Source of the DNA: Channallabes apus
Taxonomy: Eukaryota > Chordata > Actinopteri > Siluriformes > Clariidae
Reading direction: 5' to 3'
NCBI GenBank assembly: GCA_030522415.1
Contig: CM060126.1
Coordinates: 1,510,333-1,574,332, forward strand
DNA: 64,000 nt
The notes below the pieces were generated by a model that did not search any database, had not been told where the DNA came from, and saw only the letters and a program-made list of their open reading frames with translations. Positions 43,703 to 54,984 of the stretch are shown here, piece after piece (position 1 is the first letter of the stretch; every line of letters begins with the position of its first letter). The position numbers and the translations under genes were made by a program.

Positions 43703-44884
43703 TACTATCAAATGGTGTTATTTTTTTATTTATTGGTTGGTTTGTTGTTTTAGTTGATTTCTATTTTCCACATTTCATTTATTTAATTTTTGTTTGTTTG
43801 TTTAATTAGTTATTTCATTACTAACAAGTAATATTTATGTGTTAACATATTAATTTACTTATTTTTTTAAATCCATTTTTAATATTTAAAATTTTAATTC
43901 ATTCATTCATTCAGTTTGGGGGGGGGGTCACAACAGTTTTGCATCCTGGGAGCAAATAAAAAGAGATAGATTAAGGAATTAATTGATTAATTAGATATGA
44001 AAATCTTATAAAATGAGAAAAAAAAGAAATATAGAATTTAAGTAAAGACACTGTACATATCTTATGATAAAATATCTTATGCTTTTTTATCACTCCACAC
44101 CATTTCAGGTCATGTGACCAGCCAGGCTTCTTTATCATCACATTTTTCAGCTCGATGTTCTCCCAGGGGGTCAGGGCGCACTGTGCATTTTTCCTCATTT
44201 CTCTCCGACCTCGAGCAGTCGATATATTTTTTCAGACATAAAAATATAAAAATCCTTCACTATGCCTGTTTGATGTATTCATTTGGACATCTTGTCGTTT
44301 TTGCACGCTCAGGATTATGCAAAATTAGCGTATAGTGCCTTATAAACCCCGAAGCAGCAGAAAAATTACATTCCTGAAAGAAGTACCTGATTCACACTGC
44401 AGCCGTGAAGGAAAAAATAAATGTGAGGGTGGAACGACTGTGATTAATTTATCTAGAAACAGCAGCGTGATATGAAATTCAGGAAAGAAAATTTAAATAA
44501 TAATAATAATAATAGTAATTCTAAGCCAACACTATTTTCTTCTATTTTCTATATTTTTTCATTAATGCAAAGCCGATTTAACCCGTTTAACCCGAAATAT
44601 GTTATATATATTTAAAATTTTTATATTTTAATATACAGTGTTAAGCTTTCTGAATCCTTTAAAATATATCTGTAATTTAACAGAAAATGTGTGTAGACTA
44701 TTTATTATTTTCTGTGGAATCTTAAAAATTACATCCAGAATCAGACATCGTCTAGCAACTTTAAACTATATAAATAGTTTGAATTTCACACATCAACGCG
44801 CCCCCCTCCCCCAAACACTGCCTTTGTCATATGTCACATATTGTAGATGCAAACATCAATGTAAGTGGGACTTTTGATTGTCCA
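43703..44884. other. Unassigned AT-rich stretch
   Basis: G9 at 43919-43927, (AAT)n at 44498-44515. No gene recognised. Confidence 0.4.
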
Positions 44885-45165
44885 GAATAACAGAACACAG
44901 TTCTGACAGTTAAAACTCCCTTTATTTCTCTATATAATCTCCAGCTACACTAATGCACTTATCCCAGTGTTTCACTAGTGCTTAGACACCATCAAGATAG
45001 AAAGTTTTCTCAGACTGCCTGCTTCATGTCTGAAATGCTGGCCTCCCAGGAACTCCCTTAATGGCCCGAACATGTGGAAATGGCTTGGAGCCATTTAATT
45101 TCAGTGATAATGCTCTCAGGTGCAGTTGTAATGGTTGAATTGAGCATGGTGTAGCAATCTGAAAG
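44885..45165 (-). mobile_element. Possible mariner-type transposase fragment
   Basis: On the minus strand the blocks behind CACTTATCCCAGTGTTTCAC and GGCCTCCCAGGAACTCCCTT, then CCCGAACATGTGGAAATGGC, resemble a fish mariner-type transposase gene seen in antisense. No open frame is kept and no ends are seen. The assignment is from memory of the family and tentative. Confidence 0.3.
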
Positions 45166-45242
45166 CAACGTATACAGAAAATGCAGGAATGGGAAAACAA
45201 ACTATACTTGACATTTTCTTTAAAAATATCAGTAATAAAAGT

Positions 45243-45420
45243 TATAGCTTTAAAAGTATCCCATTTGGTGGACTCCCTTATCCAGAGCTCATTATACATG
45301 TTAGAAGGTAAGGGGTTAAGGTCCTCGCTTAAGAGCCCAACACTGGCAACTTGGTGGTGCTGGGGTTTGAAACTGGGATACCTTCAATTCCTCGTCCAAC
45401 ACCTTAAGCACTGATTTACC
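45243..45420 (-). repeat. tRNA-derived SINE of a second family, decayed
   Basis: On the minus strand the head reads CAGTGGTAAATCAGTGCTTA then AAGGTGTTGGAC and box B-like CCCAGTTTCAAACCCC, followed by the body GCCACC..GTGTTGGGC and CTTAACCCCTTACCTTC. Matches the better copy at 56031-56225. Confidence 0.7.
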
Positions 45421-46113
45421 ACTGAAAAGATATTATGAATCAAAAGATTGATACATAAAGTACAAAGTAATTGCACCTAGTGTCAGAATGCCCTCATACA
45501 CTCTGAGAAAACTGAGATCACATGACACATTAACTGCAAGAATGCTGACTCCAATTAATTTATTCTAACGCATCTGATGTCACCAGACCAACGAAGGTGT
45601 TTCACACCAACAGCATGGTGAATCCTATTATATACATTTCGTAAAGCTCTGTAGTGGGACAGAACAACACAAACACAGAGACAGCAGTTGAATGCGCAAA
45701 AAAACGTGAAATTTATTTACAAGATCAAAAAAGCTAGGAGTGAGGTAGGGAAGTGAAGGGCACTTTGTCTATGCAAGTTGAGGTGAGGTCGTCTTTGGCT
45801 GGAAGGCAGAAACAGAGGTCGGCCGAGACTGGGCGATGGGCGGGGCTGGCTGAGGCTGAAGACGACCCATTTCAGGGAGCCACGGAGTGGAACACTCCGT
45901 GACGCTGTCCGTGGTGCTGAATATGCTTCATGTTTTGGGCAAGGGTGGAGCTGTCACATGGTACAAGGTGCTCGCCGCAGGCCCGTCGTTTAATTTACTT
46001 AAGTAGACAAATAATTGTCTAATTACTGCATATTGTCAGATTGTTGAATATTATGAGATATTTTTTTAACATAAAATAAAGAATATTTATGCAAGTCATG
46101 TATATGCACCTGA
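45421..46113. other. Unassigned stretch, possibly part of an LTR
   Basis: 45660-45960 is GC-rich in its second half (GGGCGGGGCTGGCTGAGGCT). On the minus strand it contains a polyadenylation-type AAATAAA (about 45715). No ends or duplications could be set. Confidence 0.2.
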
Positions 46114-46450
46114 TTTATTATTCATTCATCTTCTAAACCGCTTTATCCTGTATTTAGGGTCGCGGGGACCTGGAGCCTATCCCAGGAGACTCAGGACACG
46201 AGGCAGGGTACACCCTGGACAGTGTGCCAATCCATCGCAGAGCACACACACACACACACACACACTCACTATGGTCAATTTGGGAATGCCAATTAGCCTA
46301 ATCTGCACGTCTTTGGACTGTGGGAGGAAACCAGAGTACCCGGAGGAAACCCACCAAGCACGGGGAGAACATGCAAACTCCATGCACACAGAGACGGGAA
46401 TCGAACCTGGCCGGGAATCGAACCCGGACCCTGGAGGTGCAAGGCGCCTC
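46114..46450 (-). repeat. tRNA-derived SINE, near full length
   Basis: On the minus strand: GCGCCTTGCACCTCCAGGGT then box B GGGTTCGATTCCCGG, GGAGTTTGCATGTTCTCCCC, GGTTTCCTCCCACAGTCC, CATAGTGAGTGTGTG.., GATGGATTGGCACACTGTCC and GGATAGGCTCCAGGTCCCCG, with the tail GGATAAAGCGGTTTAGAAG and GAATGAATAA. The box B region is duplicated in tandem (46393-46431). Best kept copy of the family in the window. Confidence 0.9.
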
Positions 46451-47277
46451 CTCATTTATTATTATTATTATATTTTTCACACAACCCTTCTGTTCCATTT
46501 ATAGCTGGAACCTAAGCAATTTTACCATTTATGGGATGTTAAGCATTTGCGGCAACAATTTTTTGTATTTAAAAAAAAAATTTTTTTTTTTACATTTACT
46601 TATTTATTTTTGCAATTACGGCATCACGCTGAGGTGAAAAGTAATGGTTTGGAATGGAAACAGAATCCGCCTGTGACTTTTTGGGAGTAATTAGGCCTGT
46701 TAATGAATCACACTGCCTCTCTGCATCACTGCCAGCCTGCCGTCGCTTAGATCAGGTGCAATTTGTCCCACAGGATGCGATTAATCAGAAGAATAAAGCA
46801 CAACTGAGCAGAAAGCACCCCTGAACTTCACATCCAATTTAGTTTTAATCCTTTTGACTGCTTTATACGCGGAGTAAAGGTGCAACGACTCTGTATTTAT
46901 TGTCACTGATGATATATTTCATTCATACAGTCGAGGATGAGGATGATTGAGAATGCAAGGATCCCCCTGTGAGGTGGAGAATGGAACTGTCCGGCTTGGC
47001 AATAGATACACTATTTCTGTACAAGCGGCAAAGAAAATGAAATGTGTTCATTATTAGAAAAAAAAAAAGAAAAAAAAGCTCAGCAGGTCAGAGTGATTGC
47101 TGAGACAAACCCGCGCAATTATAGTCATCTACTCACAGTGGCATTGGGGAACGTATAATCACTTCAACACATGCGCGCGCACACACACACACATACGAGA
47201 CGAAGATGTGATCATAAATGTGAGAGTTATTTCTTTCTATAAAGCGGCATGGAAATTCAATTACACATACAGGTAGG

Positions 47278-47308
<31 letters not shown>

Positions 47309-48249
47309 TAAGTGATTATACAGTACCTTCCTGGATGCTATTTGGAGTACAACAAAGAATGTGTAAAGAATACCCTAGCTGCAAACAGCCTGTTTTCTGT
47401 AACTGAATCAACAATCAAACAAATGTGTATTTTTATTATTTGTGTTTGTTCACATAAATATTTGTATGGGTGTTTTTTTTTAAATAGCACAAATAAAATT
47501 ATACACTCAACAATCCTCTTTCTTAAGCTCCCTGGTGTGTGCTAAAAGGGTAGGAGTCAGCATGATTCAGCTTGTATATACATGTTCACAGATCCGTGTG
47601 TTCTATGGACCGCATTTAGTGGTACGCAATAACGCAAATATTGACGTAAGGAAAGTTCCTCGTGCTCAGTTTTGGGTTGTGCTGTGTTTAAAGTGCCGGT
47701 TCCGAGCACAGAAGCAGATTAATCGAGGATAGAAAAATGCAGACTGGAATCTAATAAATGTAGCGCACGTAAGAAAAAAAACAATAACAACATCAGTAAC
47801 CAAGACACCCTCTTGTATTTTTTATGGCTCAACTTAAAGGGGGCAAAGACTTCCACACACCACTTCTGATAGGCTGTTTGTTCTCTAATCAGTTGCACTA
47901 TCGATGTTGCACACACTCCTGGAGGCAGAGTCGAGCACTAACAGTTAAGGATGTTGTGTGCATGCGCGGAAAACACGTTGAGTGTGCACTTACATAGAGT
48001 GCTTTGTCTGCCCTCAAAATGTCAAAACTGTGCGCTCAGGAATATAACGCTATAGTATTTAACCCTTACATAACTTCTGATCTGTCTGTAGTTATGTGTG
48101 AGTGTGGAATACTGAATACTAATGTTTTTGTTTTGGATAATTAGTTTAGTTAACTGAAGTTTTTTCAAGTTTAAACCAAAAGTAGGTGGAATGGTGGAGT
48201 AGTGCTTAAAATTACACACTCCACAAACTGCACATCATGTCATCATGTA
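46451..48249. other. Non-coding stretch with CA/TG runs
   Basis: 46650-46830 is repeat-free with AATTAGGCCTGTTAATGAAT and GATTAATCAG (homeodomain-type cores), so possibly conserved. (CA)n at 47176-47192, (TG)n at 47277-47303. No gene recognised. Confidence 0.35.
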
Positions 48250-48427
48250 CAGATGCATCTCAATAAATTAGAATGTCATGAAAAAGTTATAGATTTATTT
48301 CCATAATTCAATTCACAAAAGTGAAATTCATATATTATACAGATCCATTACAAACAGACTGATACAGTATATTTCAAGTGTTTATTTTGATGATTATGGC
48401 TTACAGCTAATAAAAACCCAAAATTCA

Positions 48428-48429
<2 letters not shown>

Positions 48430-48525
<96 letters not shown>

Positions 48526-48526
48526 C
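48430..48526. repeat. (TA)n followed by ~T30
   Basis: About 31 TA units (48430-48492) directly followed by a run of over 30 T. Read on the minus strand this is a poly(A) and (TA)n at the end of the inserted block. Length is uncertain in any assembly. Confidence 0.85.
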
Positions 48527-48537
48527 CAACACAGAAA

Positions 48538-49083
48538 TGTGGGAAATAAAAGTATGAACATGTACAGCTCTCAATACCTGGTCGGTGTGCTATTTTATTC
48601 CACAAGTTCTGACGCGTATCTTTATTTAGATTTGTTACTCACGACACGGAAGGCCATGATCTCTTTGTCTCTTGTTTTATTTTCAGCATCAAAGATTCAA
48701 CACTTCGTACAGTTGTCTTGAGTAAGTCCTATTTTTGTGTTTTTTTTGTGGTACCTTGTGGTTACAACAACCTATTGGCTGTATCTCATTACAGTTTTCT
48801 TAAGTTTACAACAACCTGTTTGCTGTATCTTATAGCTTATGGTCAAAAGCTTGTGTTCTCCACAACTTCCGCATCTAAACTGACTTTTTACCGTGCAATA
48901 GTCATGTAACTATGTGCAATAGTGGAATGACGTCACAGACCAACTTACTATTGCCATAAATAAATTCTTAACTAACAAACTTAATGATTAATGCTTAGCT
49001 AATAGACTTAATGCTTAGTGGTTAACTAATAAAATAAAAATAAACACAACAACAGAGTTATAACATGAAATATGGCTCTTACA
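48538..49083 (-). repeat. Candidate solo LTR inside the Tc1
   Basis: On the minus strand it runs from TGTAAGAGCCATATTTCATG (49083) to ATACTTTTATTTCCCACA (48538): 546 bp with TG..CA ends. It contains AATAAA signals (CTAAATAAAGATACG) and a 25-bp direct repeat (48762-48786 and 48806-48830, TTACAACAACCT.TT.GCTGT type) such as is common in U3 enhancers. The right junction lies in the last transposase codons. No matching target duplication is found on the left, so the call is tentative. Confidence 0.4.
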
Positions 49084-49086
49084 GTC

Positions 49087-49900
49087 GGCGCTCACTTTGC
49101 ATTAATTACTGCAGCAATGCAGCATGGCATGGAGGCCATCAGTCTGTGGCACTGCTGAGGTGTTATGGAAGCCCAGGTTGATCTGATAGCGACCTTCAGC
49201 TCTTCTGCTTTGTCGGGTCTGGTGACTCGCATCTTCCTCATCACAGTACCCCATAGATTCTCTATAAGGTTTAGATCAGGTGGGTTTGTTGGTCCAGGGT
49301 CCACCAGGTATTAGTACTTTTGGCAGCGTGGGCAGGTGCCAAGTCCTGCTGGAAAATGAAAACAGCATCTCCATAAAGCTGGTCAGTAGAGGCAAGCATG
49401 ACGTGCTCTAAAACCTCCTGGTAGATGCTGTGCTGACCTTGGACCTGATAAAACACAGTGGACCAGCAGATGACACGGCTTCTCAAACACACCACTGACT
49501 GCTAAATTTACACTGGACATCAAGCAACTTGTATTCTGTGCCTCTCTTCTCTTCCTCCAGACTCTGGGACCTTGATTTCCAAATGAAATCAAAAATATAC
49601 TTTGATCTGAAAAGAGGACTTTGGCCCACTGAGCAACAGTCCAGCAACAGTTCCAACTGAGCTTTTTGTCCTTAGCCCAGATAAGACACCTGTGTCCCGG
49701 ATATGTCTGTGTGTGATGGCTCTTGAAGCACTGACTCCAGCTGCAGTCCACTCCTGTTTAAACTTTCCCTAAATTCTTAAATGGGCTTTGTTTCACAATC
49801 CATTTAAGGCTGTGATCATCCCTGTCGCTTGGGCACCTTTTCTACCACATTTTCCCCTTCATTCAACTTCCCATTAATGTGCTTGGATTCAGCACTCTGT
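49087..49900 (-). pseudogene. Tc1 transposase remnant
   Basis: Minus-strand pieces: CGRKGAQATGMITALNG.. region (49860-49800), then LSWNCCWTVAQWAKVLFSDQ with SIFLISFGNQGPRVWRKRRE (first catalytic Asp in FSDQS), then FIFQQDLAPAHAAKSTNTW (second Asp), then PPDLNLIENLWGTVMRKMRV (catalytic Glu in LIEN) and the C-terminus CHRLMASMPCCIAAVINAK. At least three frame breaks. The N-terminal domain is decayed (49900-50000, AKKAGCSQSA). Confidence 0.85.
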
Positions 49901-50188
49901 GAACAGCCAGCTTTTTTAGCAATGACCTTTTGTGGCCTACTGAACCAGACCAGGATACTATTTACAGCCTCAGGAAACTTTTGCAGGTGTTTTGAGTTAA
50001 TTAGCTGATTAGGATGTGACACCATGAGTCTCCAATATTGAACTTTTTCACATAGTAAATGTTGGGTTTTCATTATATTTGAAATATATCAGTCTGTGTG
50101 TAATAAATATACAAGTTTCACTTTTTGAATTAAATTACGGAAATAAATCAACTTTTCTATGATATTCTAATTTATTGAGATGCACCTG

Positions 50189-50274
50189 TATGTCACTCAT
50201 GTAATTCCTTCAAGGCGCATGATGCATTTTAACACATTTCTTTTTGGCTGCCATATGAAACTGTTATACAGTAT

Positions 50275-50327
<53 letters not shown>

Positions 50328-50440
50328 TAGATAAGTTTGGTACTCGCTGACATTTCCCTCGTATGACCACCCCCGAGGTATCATTGTTGTTTAGCGCTGC
50401 CCTTTGACCCTGACACAAGCCCGGTTTTCTCTATTTAACC
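50189..50440. repeat. Spacer with (TG)n microsatellite
   Basis: About 25 TG units at 50278-50326. The rest is unassigned. Confidence 0.9.
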
Positions 50441-50455
50441 CAGAGTTGCTGAAAA

Positions 50456-50653
50456 ATGCCAGCCTGCGGGGTCGAAGTTCAAGTGGATTTGGGAGAGGAA
50501 ATAGAGAAGCGGGTTTATGTGCCGACCTGGTTTGACCTTACTCAAATACATTACAGTGTACTGGACAATGCAGTAATTTGTTGTTTTATGAATGGAATAA
50601 ATCGGCCAGTGTGCTGCAGCGACAGGAAAACAATCAACCTGATTTATAATTAA
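50456..50653 (+). other. Small hypothetical ORF, unrecognised
   Basis: ATG 50456 opens 65 codons (MPACGVEVQVDLGEEIEKRV ... CCSDRKTINLIYN) with a natural stop at 50653. The first half has near-normal codon composition and no simple repeat. Followed by a repeat-free, CpG-containing stretch (50650-50740). It could be a conserved non-coding block that happens to be open. No homologue comes to mind. Confidence 0.2.
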
Positions 50654-50764
50654 CGCGGCGAAAACAGTCGACCTTCACCTGACCTCCGATACGGCAGAAA
50701 ACTGCCGATCCCGCCGCTTCCTTTCGCTTTTCTTTGCTGCAATTAAATAAAAAAACAGATGAAA

Positions 50765-50767
<3 letters not shown>

Positions 50768-50796
<29 letters not shown>
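50768..50796. repeat. (CA)n microsatellite
   Basis: About 14 CA units. Confidence 0.9.
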
Positions 50797-50798
<2 letters not shown>

Positions 50799-50972
50799 GT
50801 GTGATATTCTACTGCGTGTGTTTTTCATACATCTGTCTGCTTTTGTATTTCTAGGATTCGCTCCTGAGGAAATGGGAACTCGAGCTTGTTTTTCTTCCCC
50901 CAAAAAACTTGAGTCAAGCTGAGTTTTCAACACACATCCGCCGCCAGAATGGGTTTTAGTTTCATATTTAAA

Positions 50973-50975
<3 letters not shown>

Positions 50976-51042
<67 letters not shown>
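50976..51042. repeat. (CA)n microsatellite
   Basis: About 33 CA units with one GC interruption. Confidence 0.95.
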
Positions 51043-51044
<2 letters not shown>

Positions 51045-51109
51045 GTCCTTCTAATGTCTTTACCTGCAGGGGAAAACATCTTTACTAGAGTTTGGATAGA
51101 AAATGAAGA

Positions 51110-51600
51110 AATTGTGACTGTAATACTGGTACTGAACCTGATCCAGGTATTAGTACTTGATATTGATACTTATACTGCTACAGGTTCTGGCAATACTACA
51201 GATACTAATCATTATACTGATACTGATATTCATAGTGATACTGTACTTATAGTAGTTCATGTTAATGATACTGGTACTGATGATTATACTGTTATTGGTA
51301 AAGACATGGGTGCTAGTTCCTGATACATATACTTGTATTGATACTGGTATACAGAATATACTGGTTCTAATACTGATACTAAGATACTGGTACTGTTATA
51401 TTGTATGACAATAGTTACTGGTAAGTGATTCATGTACCTGTACTGAAAATTATACTGTTATTGATAGTGATACATGTACTGATACTGTTACAGTTATTGA
51501 TACTGATACTGAAACTGATATTATAATTAATACTTTTTTTCTTTCCTTATAAAATGTAATTGAATTAATATTGATACTGGTATGGAAACTGATCCTATTA
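51110..51600. repeat. GATACT/TACTGG-type satellite, left part
   Basis: Imperfect repeats of 6-12 bases (GATACTGGTACT, GATACTGATACT, TATACTGATACT). The same repeat continues at 53470-53790, so the intervening LINE and LTR inserted into or next to it. Confidence 0.85.
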
Positions 51601-51603
51601 TTG

Positions 51604-51651
51604 AACCCCTTTCAGATAGAGTAACACTCACAGGAAGCGGGACAGCTAAAT
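51604..51651. repeat. 48-bp direct repeat, copy 1
   Basis: AACCCCTTTCAGATAGAGTA and the following 28 bases are repeated at 54130-54177 with a single mismatch (T/G at 51647). It lies directly at the 5' junction of the LINE fragment. Confidence 0.95.
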
Positions 51652-52690
51652 GCTGATGATTCCAAGATTTACCTAGCCTTATCTCCGAATGACTACATCC
51701 CTGTTGACTCCCTCTGCAAATGTATTGATGAAATTAAAATTTTCTTCAGTTAAACAAGGAGAAAACTGAGGTCATTGCATTTGGAAACAAAGATGAATCT
51801 CTGAAGGTGAATGTAGACCTTCACTCTAGGGGTCAGATAACTAAAAATCAAGTCAAGAATCTTGGGGTGATTCTGGAGACAGACCTTAGTTTCAGTAGTC
51901 ATGTCAAAGCAGTAACTAAATCAGCTACTGTCATCTTAAAAACACTGCAAGAATTAGATGTTTTGTTTTCAATCAAGACTTGGAGAAACTTGTCCATGCC
52001 TTTATCACCAGCAGGGTGGATTATTGTAATTGTCTCCTCACTGGCCTCCCAAGAAGACCATTAGACAGCTGCAGCTCATCCAGAACGCTGCTGCCAGGAT
52101 TCTAACTAGAACCAGAACCTCTGATCACATCACACCAGTCCTCAGGTCCTTACACTGGCTTCCTGTAACATTTAGGATAGATTTTAAACTACTTTTACTC
52201 GTTTATAAATCACTCAGTGGCCTATAGGACCTAAATACATTACAGATATGTTCACTGAATATAAACCTAACAGACGACTCAGATCATTAGGATCGAGTCA
52301 GTTAGAAATACCAAGTGTTCAAACAAAACAAGGGGAGTCGCTTTTAGCCATTATGCTGCCCGCAGGTGGAACCAGATCCAGAAGAGATCAGATCTGCTAA
52401 AACATTAGTCACATTTAAATCTAGACTCAAAACTCATCTGTTTAGACTGCACTGTATCTTATGTTTCTTATATTTTCAATGATTTTATTTTGATTCTAAA
52501 TTAAATTTTAAATAGATTTAAAAGCTTCATTGCAAACTGTTTTTATTTTTCTTTTAAATCAAATTTTAAATAACTTTAAAAGTTTTATTGCTATTATTTT
52601 CTGTTTCTTTTTATGACTATTTTCTTCTCTTTGAGTTACCATTGTGTATAATATGTGCTATACAAATAAACTTGCCTTGTCTTGCCTTAG
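51651..52690 (+). mobile_element. 5'-truncated L2-like LINE (second family)
   Basis: Starts at the RT catalytic box (GCTGATGATTCCAAG, ADDSK) and continues with KNLGVILETDLSFSSHVKAV, SATVILKTLQEL and, in other frames, RILTRTRTSDHITPVLRSLH with WLPVTFRIDFKLLLLVYKSL. Ends in a 3' UTR with TATACAAATAAACTTGCCTT and (TTGCC)n. Stops and shifts at several points. A smaller piece of the same family is at 55660-55890. Confidence 0.85.
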
Positions 52691-52696
52691 TATTGG

Positions 52697-53469
52697 TGTC
52701 ATGAACTGGAGTGGTAATGGGCTGTTGCTGATGTTATGAGCTTGGGCAGGCATAGACGCAGAGGGGATGATGGTAAAGAGTCTTTTATTGAACATAACAT
52801 GAATAATAGAGAACATGAACAAACAAACTTAAACAAAAAACTCTTTAGCGAAACATAGGCTTAGAGCTTAACAAAAGAAACATGGAGCTGAACTAAATGA
52901 AAAGTAGGCAAACCAGAGACAAGACCAGAGACAAGACAAACCAGACACAGGAGAGATTCGAGACAGGGGAGACTAATGATTGCGCGGGTTACTACTGTAG
53001 TTAGTAGGGTTAGTATCTAATCTTATTGTCCAAATGGATGATGACTTAAATGGGTTAGTAACTAAGAGGGTTAGTATCTAATCGGATTCGTAACTGAACC
53101 TACACGGGGACTAACACACACGAGGCTAAACACACACAACAGGCTAATCCGAACTAGGGGCTAAACCTACTAGGGGCCAATCCAACTTAAGGCTAAGCCT
53201 ACTAGAGGCCCAATCTACTAGCGGCTAAACCTACTAGATACTAAACCCCCCCAGCGGCTAAACCCACTAGCGGCTAAGCATTCCAGTGGCTAAACATACA
53301 GGTACCTAAACATACTGTACATCTTGCTAAAGATACGAGAGGCTAACGGACACTGGAGACACACAAAACAGTACTTACACAGACCTTGAGACAAACACAC
53401 AACATATACTTAATCAGAACAGAACACAATTATCGGGCGCACAGCGCCCTCAAGGGGTGATCTCTCACA
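52697..53469 (-). repeat. Solo LTR with minisatellite interior
   Basis: On the minus strand it begins TGTGAGAGATCACCCCTTGA (53469) and ends CAGTTCATGACA (52697): 773 bp with TG..CA ends. AATAAA lies in TTCAATAAAAGACTCTTTAC near the 3' side (about 52783). Flanked by ATTGG (52692-52696) and ATAGG (53470-53474), a 5-bp duplication with one mismatch. 53110-53330 is a GGCTAAACCTACTAG-type tandem repeat. No coding region accompanies it. Confidence 0.7.
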
Positions 53470-53790
53470 ATAGGTACTGATACAGGTACTGATACTGGTA
53501 CAGGTACCAATACTTTTATTAGTACTGATTCTGATACTAATGCAGTATCAATAACAGTACTGATACTGGTACTGGTTTTGATACTGGTACAGGTGCTGTT
53601 ATTGATGCTAATACTGGTACTGATGTGCGACAGATACTAATACTGATACCGTTATTGATACTGATACTGGTATAGATGCTGTTACTGTTGAAACTGGTAC
53701 TAATACTGATATAGGTACTGGTAATTATGCAGGTACTGATACTGGTACTAATAATGACACTTGAAATGATACTCGTACTGATGTTTTACT
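53470..53790. repeat. GATACT/TACTGG-type satellite, right part
   Basis: Continues the pattern of 51110-51600 (GGTACTGATACAGGTACTGA, ACTGATACTGGTATAGATGC). Confidence 0.85.
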
Positions 53791-54984
53791 ATGAAACAGG
53801 TCCTTATATTGGTAACAAATATAAAATCTGTTGTCTTTAATTCAGATTATAATTAGATTTTCTCCTATAATTTTTTTTTGCTGTTTTAACACCTGAAGAA
53901 AACTTTAATGGTTCTAGATTTTTTAAGAGTGCAGTGTTCTTCAGTGTTCTCCTCAGGTTGTTGAACTGTCATGAGCTTTGCACAGACTATTCCTTTGCAG
54001 ATGAGATTCAAGTGGAAACTTTATGAACCCCCTGTGAACGCTTTTAATGCTACCATTATGTTGGACAGTTTGTAATAGTTGGTATATCACTGGTTCTTAG
54101 AGGACTCAGGGTGTTTTTTTTTCTCCTAAAACCCCTTTCAGATAGAGTAACACTCACAGGAAGCGGGACAGCGAAATCAGACACGATCAGACAAGCTTGT
54201 GTGATTTCAGAGTTGCGTATCCAGAAGGTTCCCTCAAGTGCTCGATTCTTCATGGTTATTACTTCAGTTTATTATGAATTGATATTTTATTTCATTTTAT
54301 ATCTCCATGAAAAGCAGATGCTCTTCTTCTCTAAGGCCCCACTTACCTTTTAGCATTCACTCTATTCATCCTTGTTTCTCACACCTTCTCTTTCACACAA
54401 TCCTGAAAAGAAATAAGAGGAAAAATACCCGCTCAGGGGGGATAAAAAAACCTAGTGACAAAGTTATTTTCTTCGGCATCGGTGTGACAGCTCCATTAGC
54501 AAGGACAGGCTAGAAGAATTACAGCACTAATCGCACTTCCTGCTATCTAAGGAATTAAAAGGTTAATTTCACGCAGAACAGCTTGACAGGTAGCGAAGGC
54601 TTGTCTTGGACTATTGTTAGGAAGTGAAATGGAAAGAGAAACGTAGCATTTCAATTAGCAGAAAAACAAATTAATAAGTTCTTTGCTGCTATGAAGCTCG
54701 TTACCTAGATCACTAAATGTTTATCCTTTAAGTGCAATGTGGTAACTTCCTCAGTAAATGCACCTGAGGGCCTTTAACGTCTGAAAGATTGTTTGTTTGT
54801 TTGTTTATTTGAAATATGTCTGTGCATTTTGTTTTCTTTATTCGGTACAGCATTCTCAACCAATCAACAATAAACTAAAGAATTTGACATTTATATAATT
54901 CTTAAGAGTTAAAAAAAAGTCATATTCTCAGGCTCCCAGATAACCCATAGTTATCCATATATCCAAGAAACAGATAGGTCTGTA
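53791..54984. other. Non-coding stretch with 48-bp repeat copy 2
   Basis: 54130-54177 is the second copy of the repeat at 51604-51651. 54540-54760 is repeat-free with TTTCAATTAGCAG and AAATTAATAAG cores. (GTTT)n at 54790-54806. No gene recognised. Confidence 0.4.

Larger units (their letters stand above)
48250..50188 (-). mobile_element. Tc1 element of the ATCTCAATAAATTAGAAT type, interrupted
   Basis: 1939 bp between TA duplications (48248-48249 and 50189-50190). Long inverted ends (over 120 bp) start CAGATGCATCTCAATAAATT on the left and its near match on the right. The transposase is on the minus strand (about 49900-49087). 48430-49083 is foreign: a (TA)n, a long poly(T) and an LTR-like block. 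Confidence 0.9.

Noticed and set aside
43568..43809. Hydrophobic frames resembling membrane proteins
   Set aside because: They are translations of (TTTA)n and other T-rich sequence (Phe/Leu/Ile runs).
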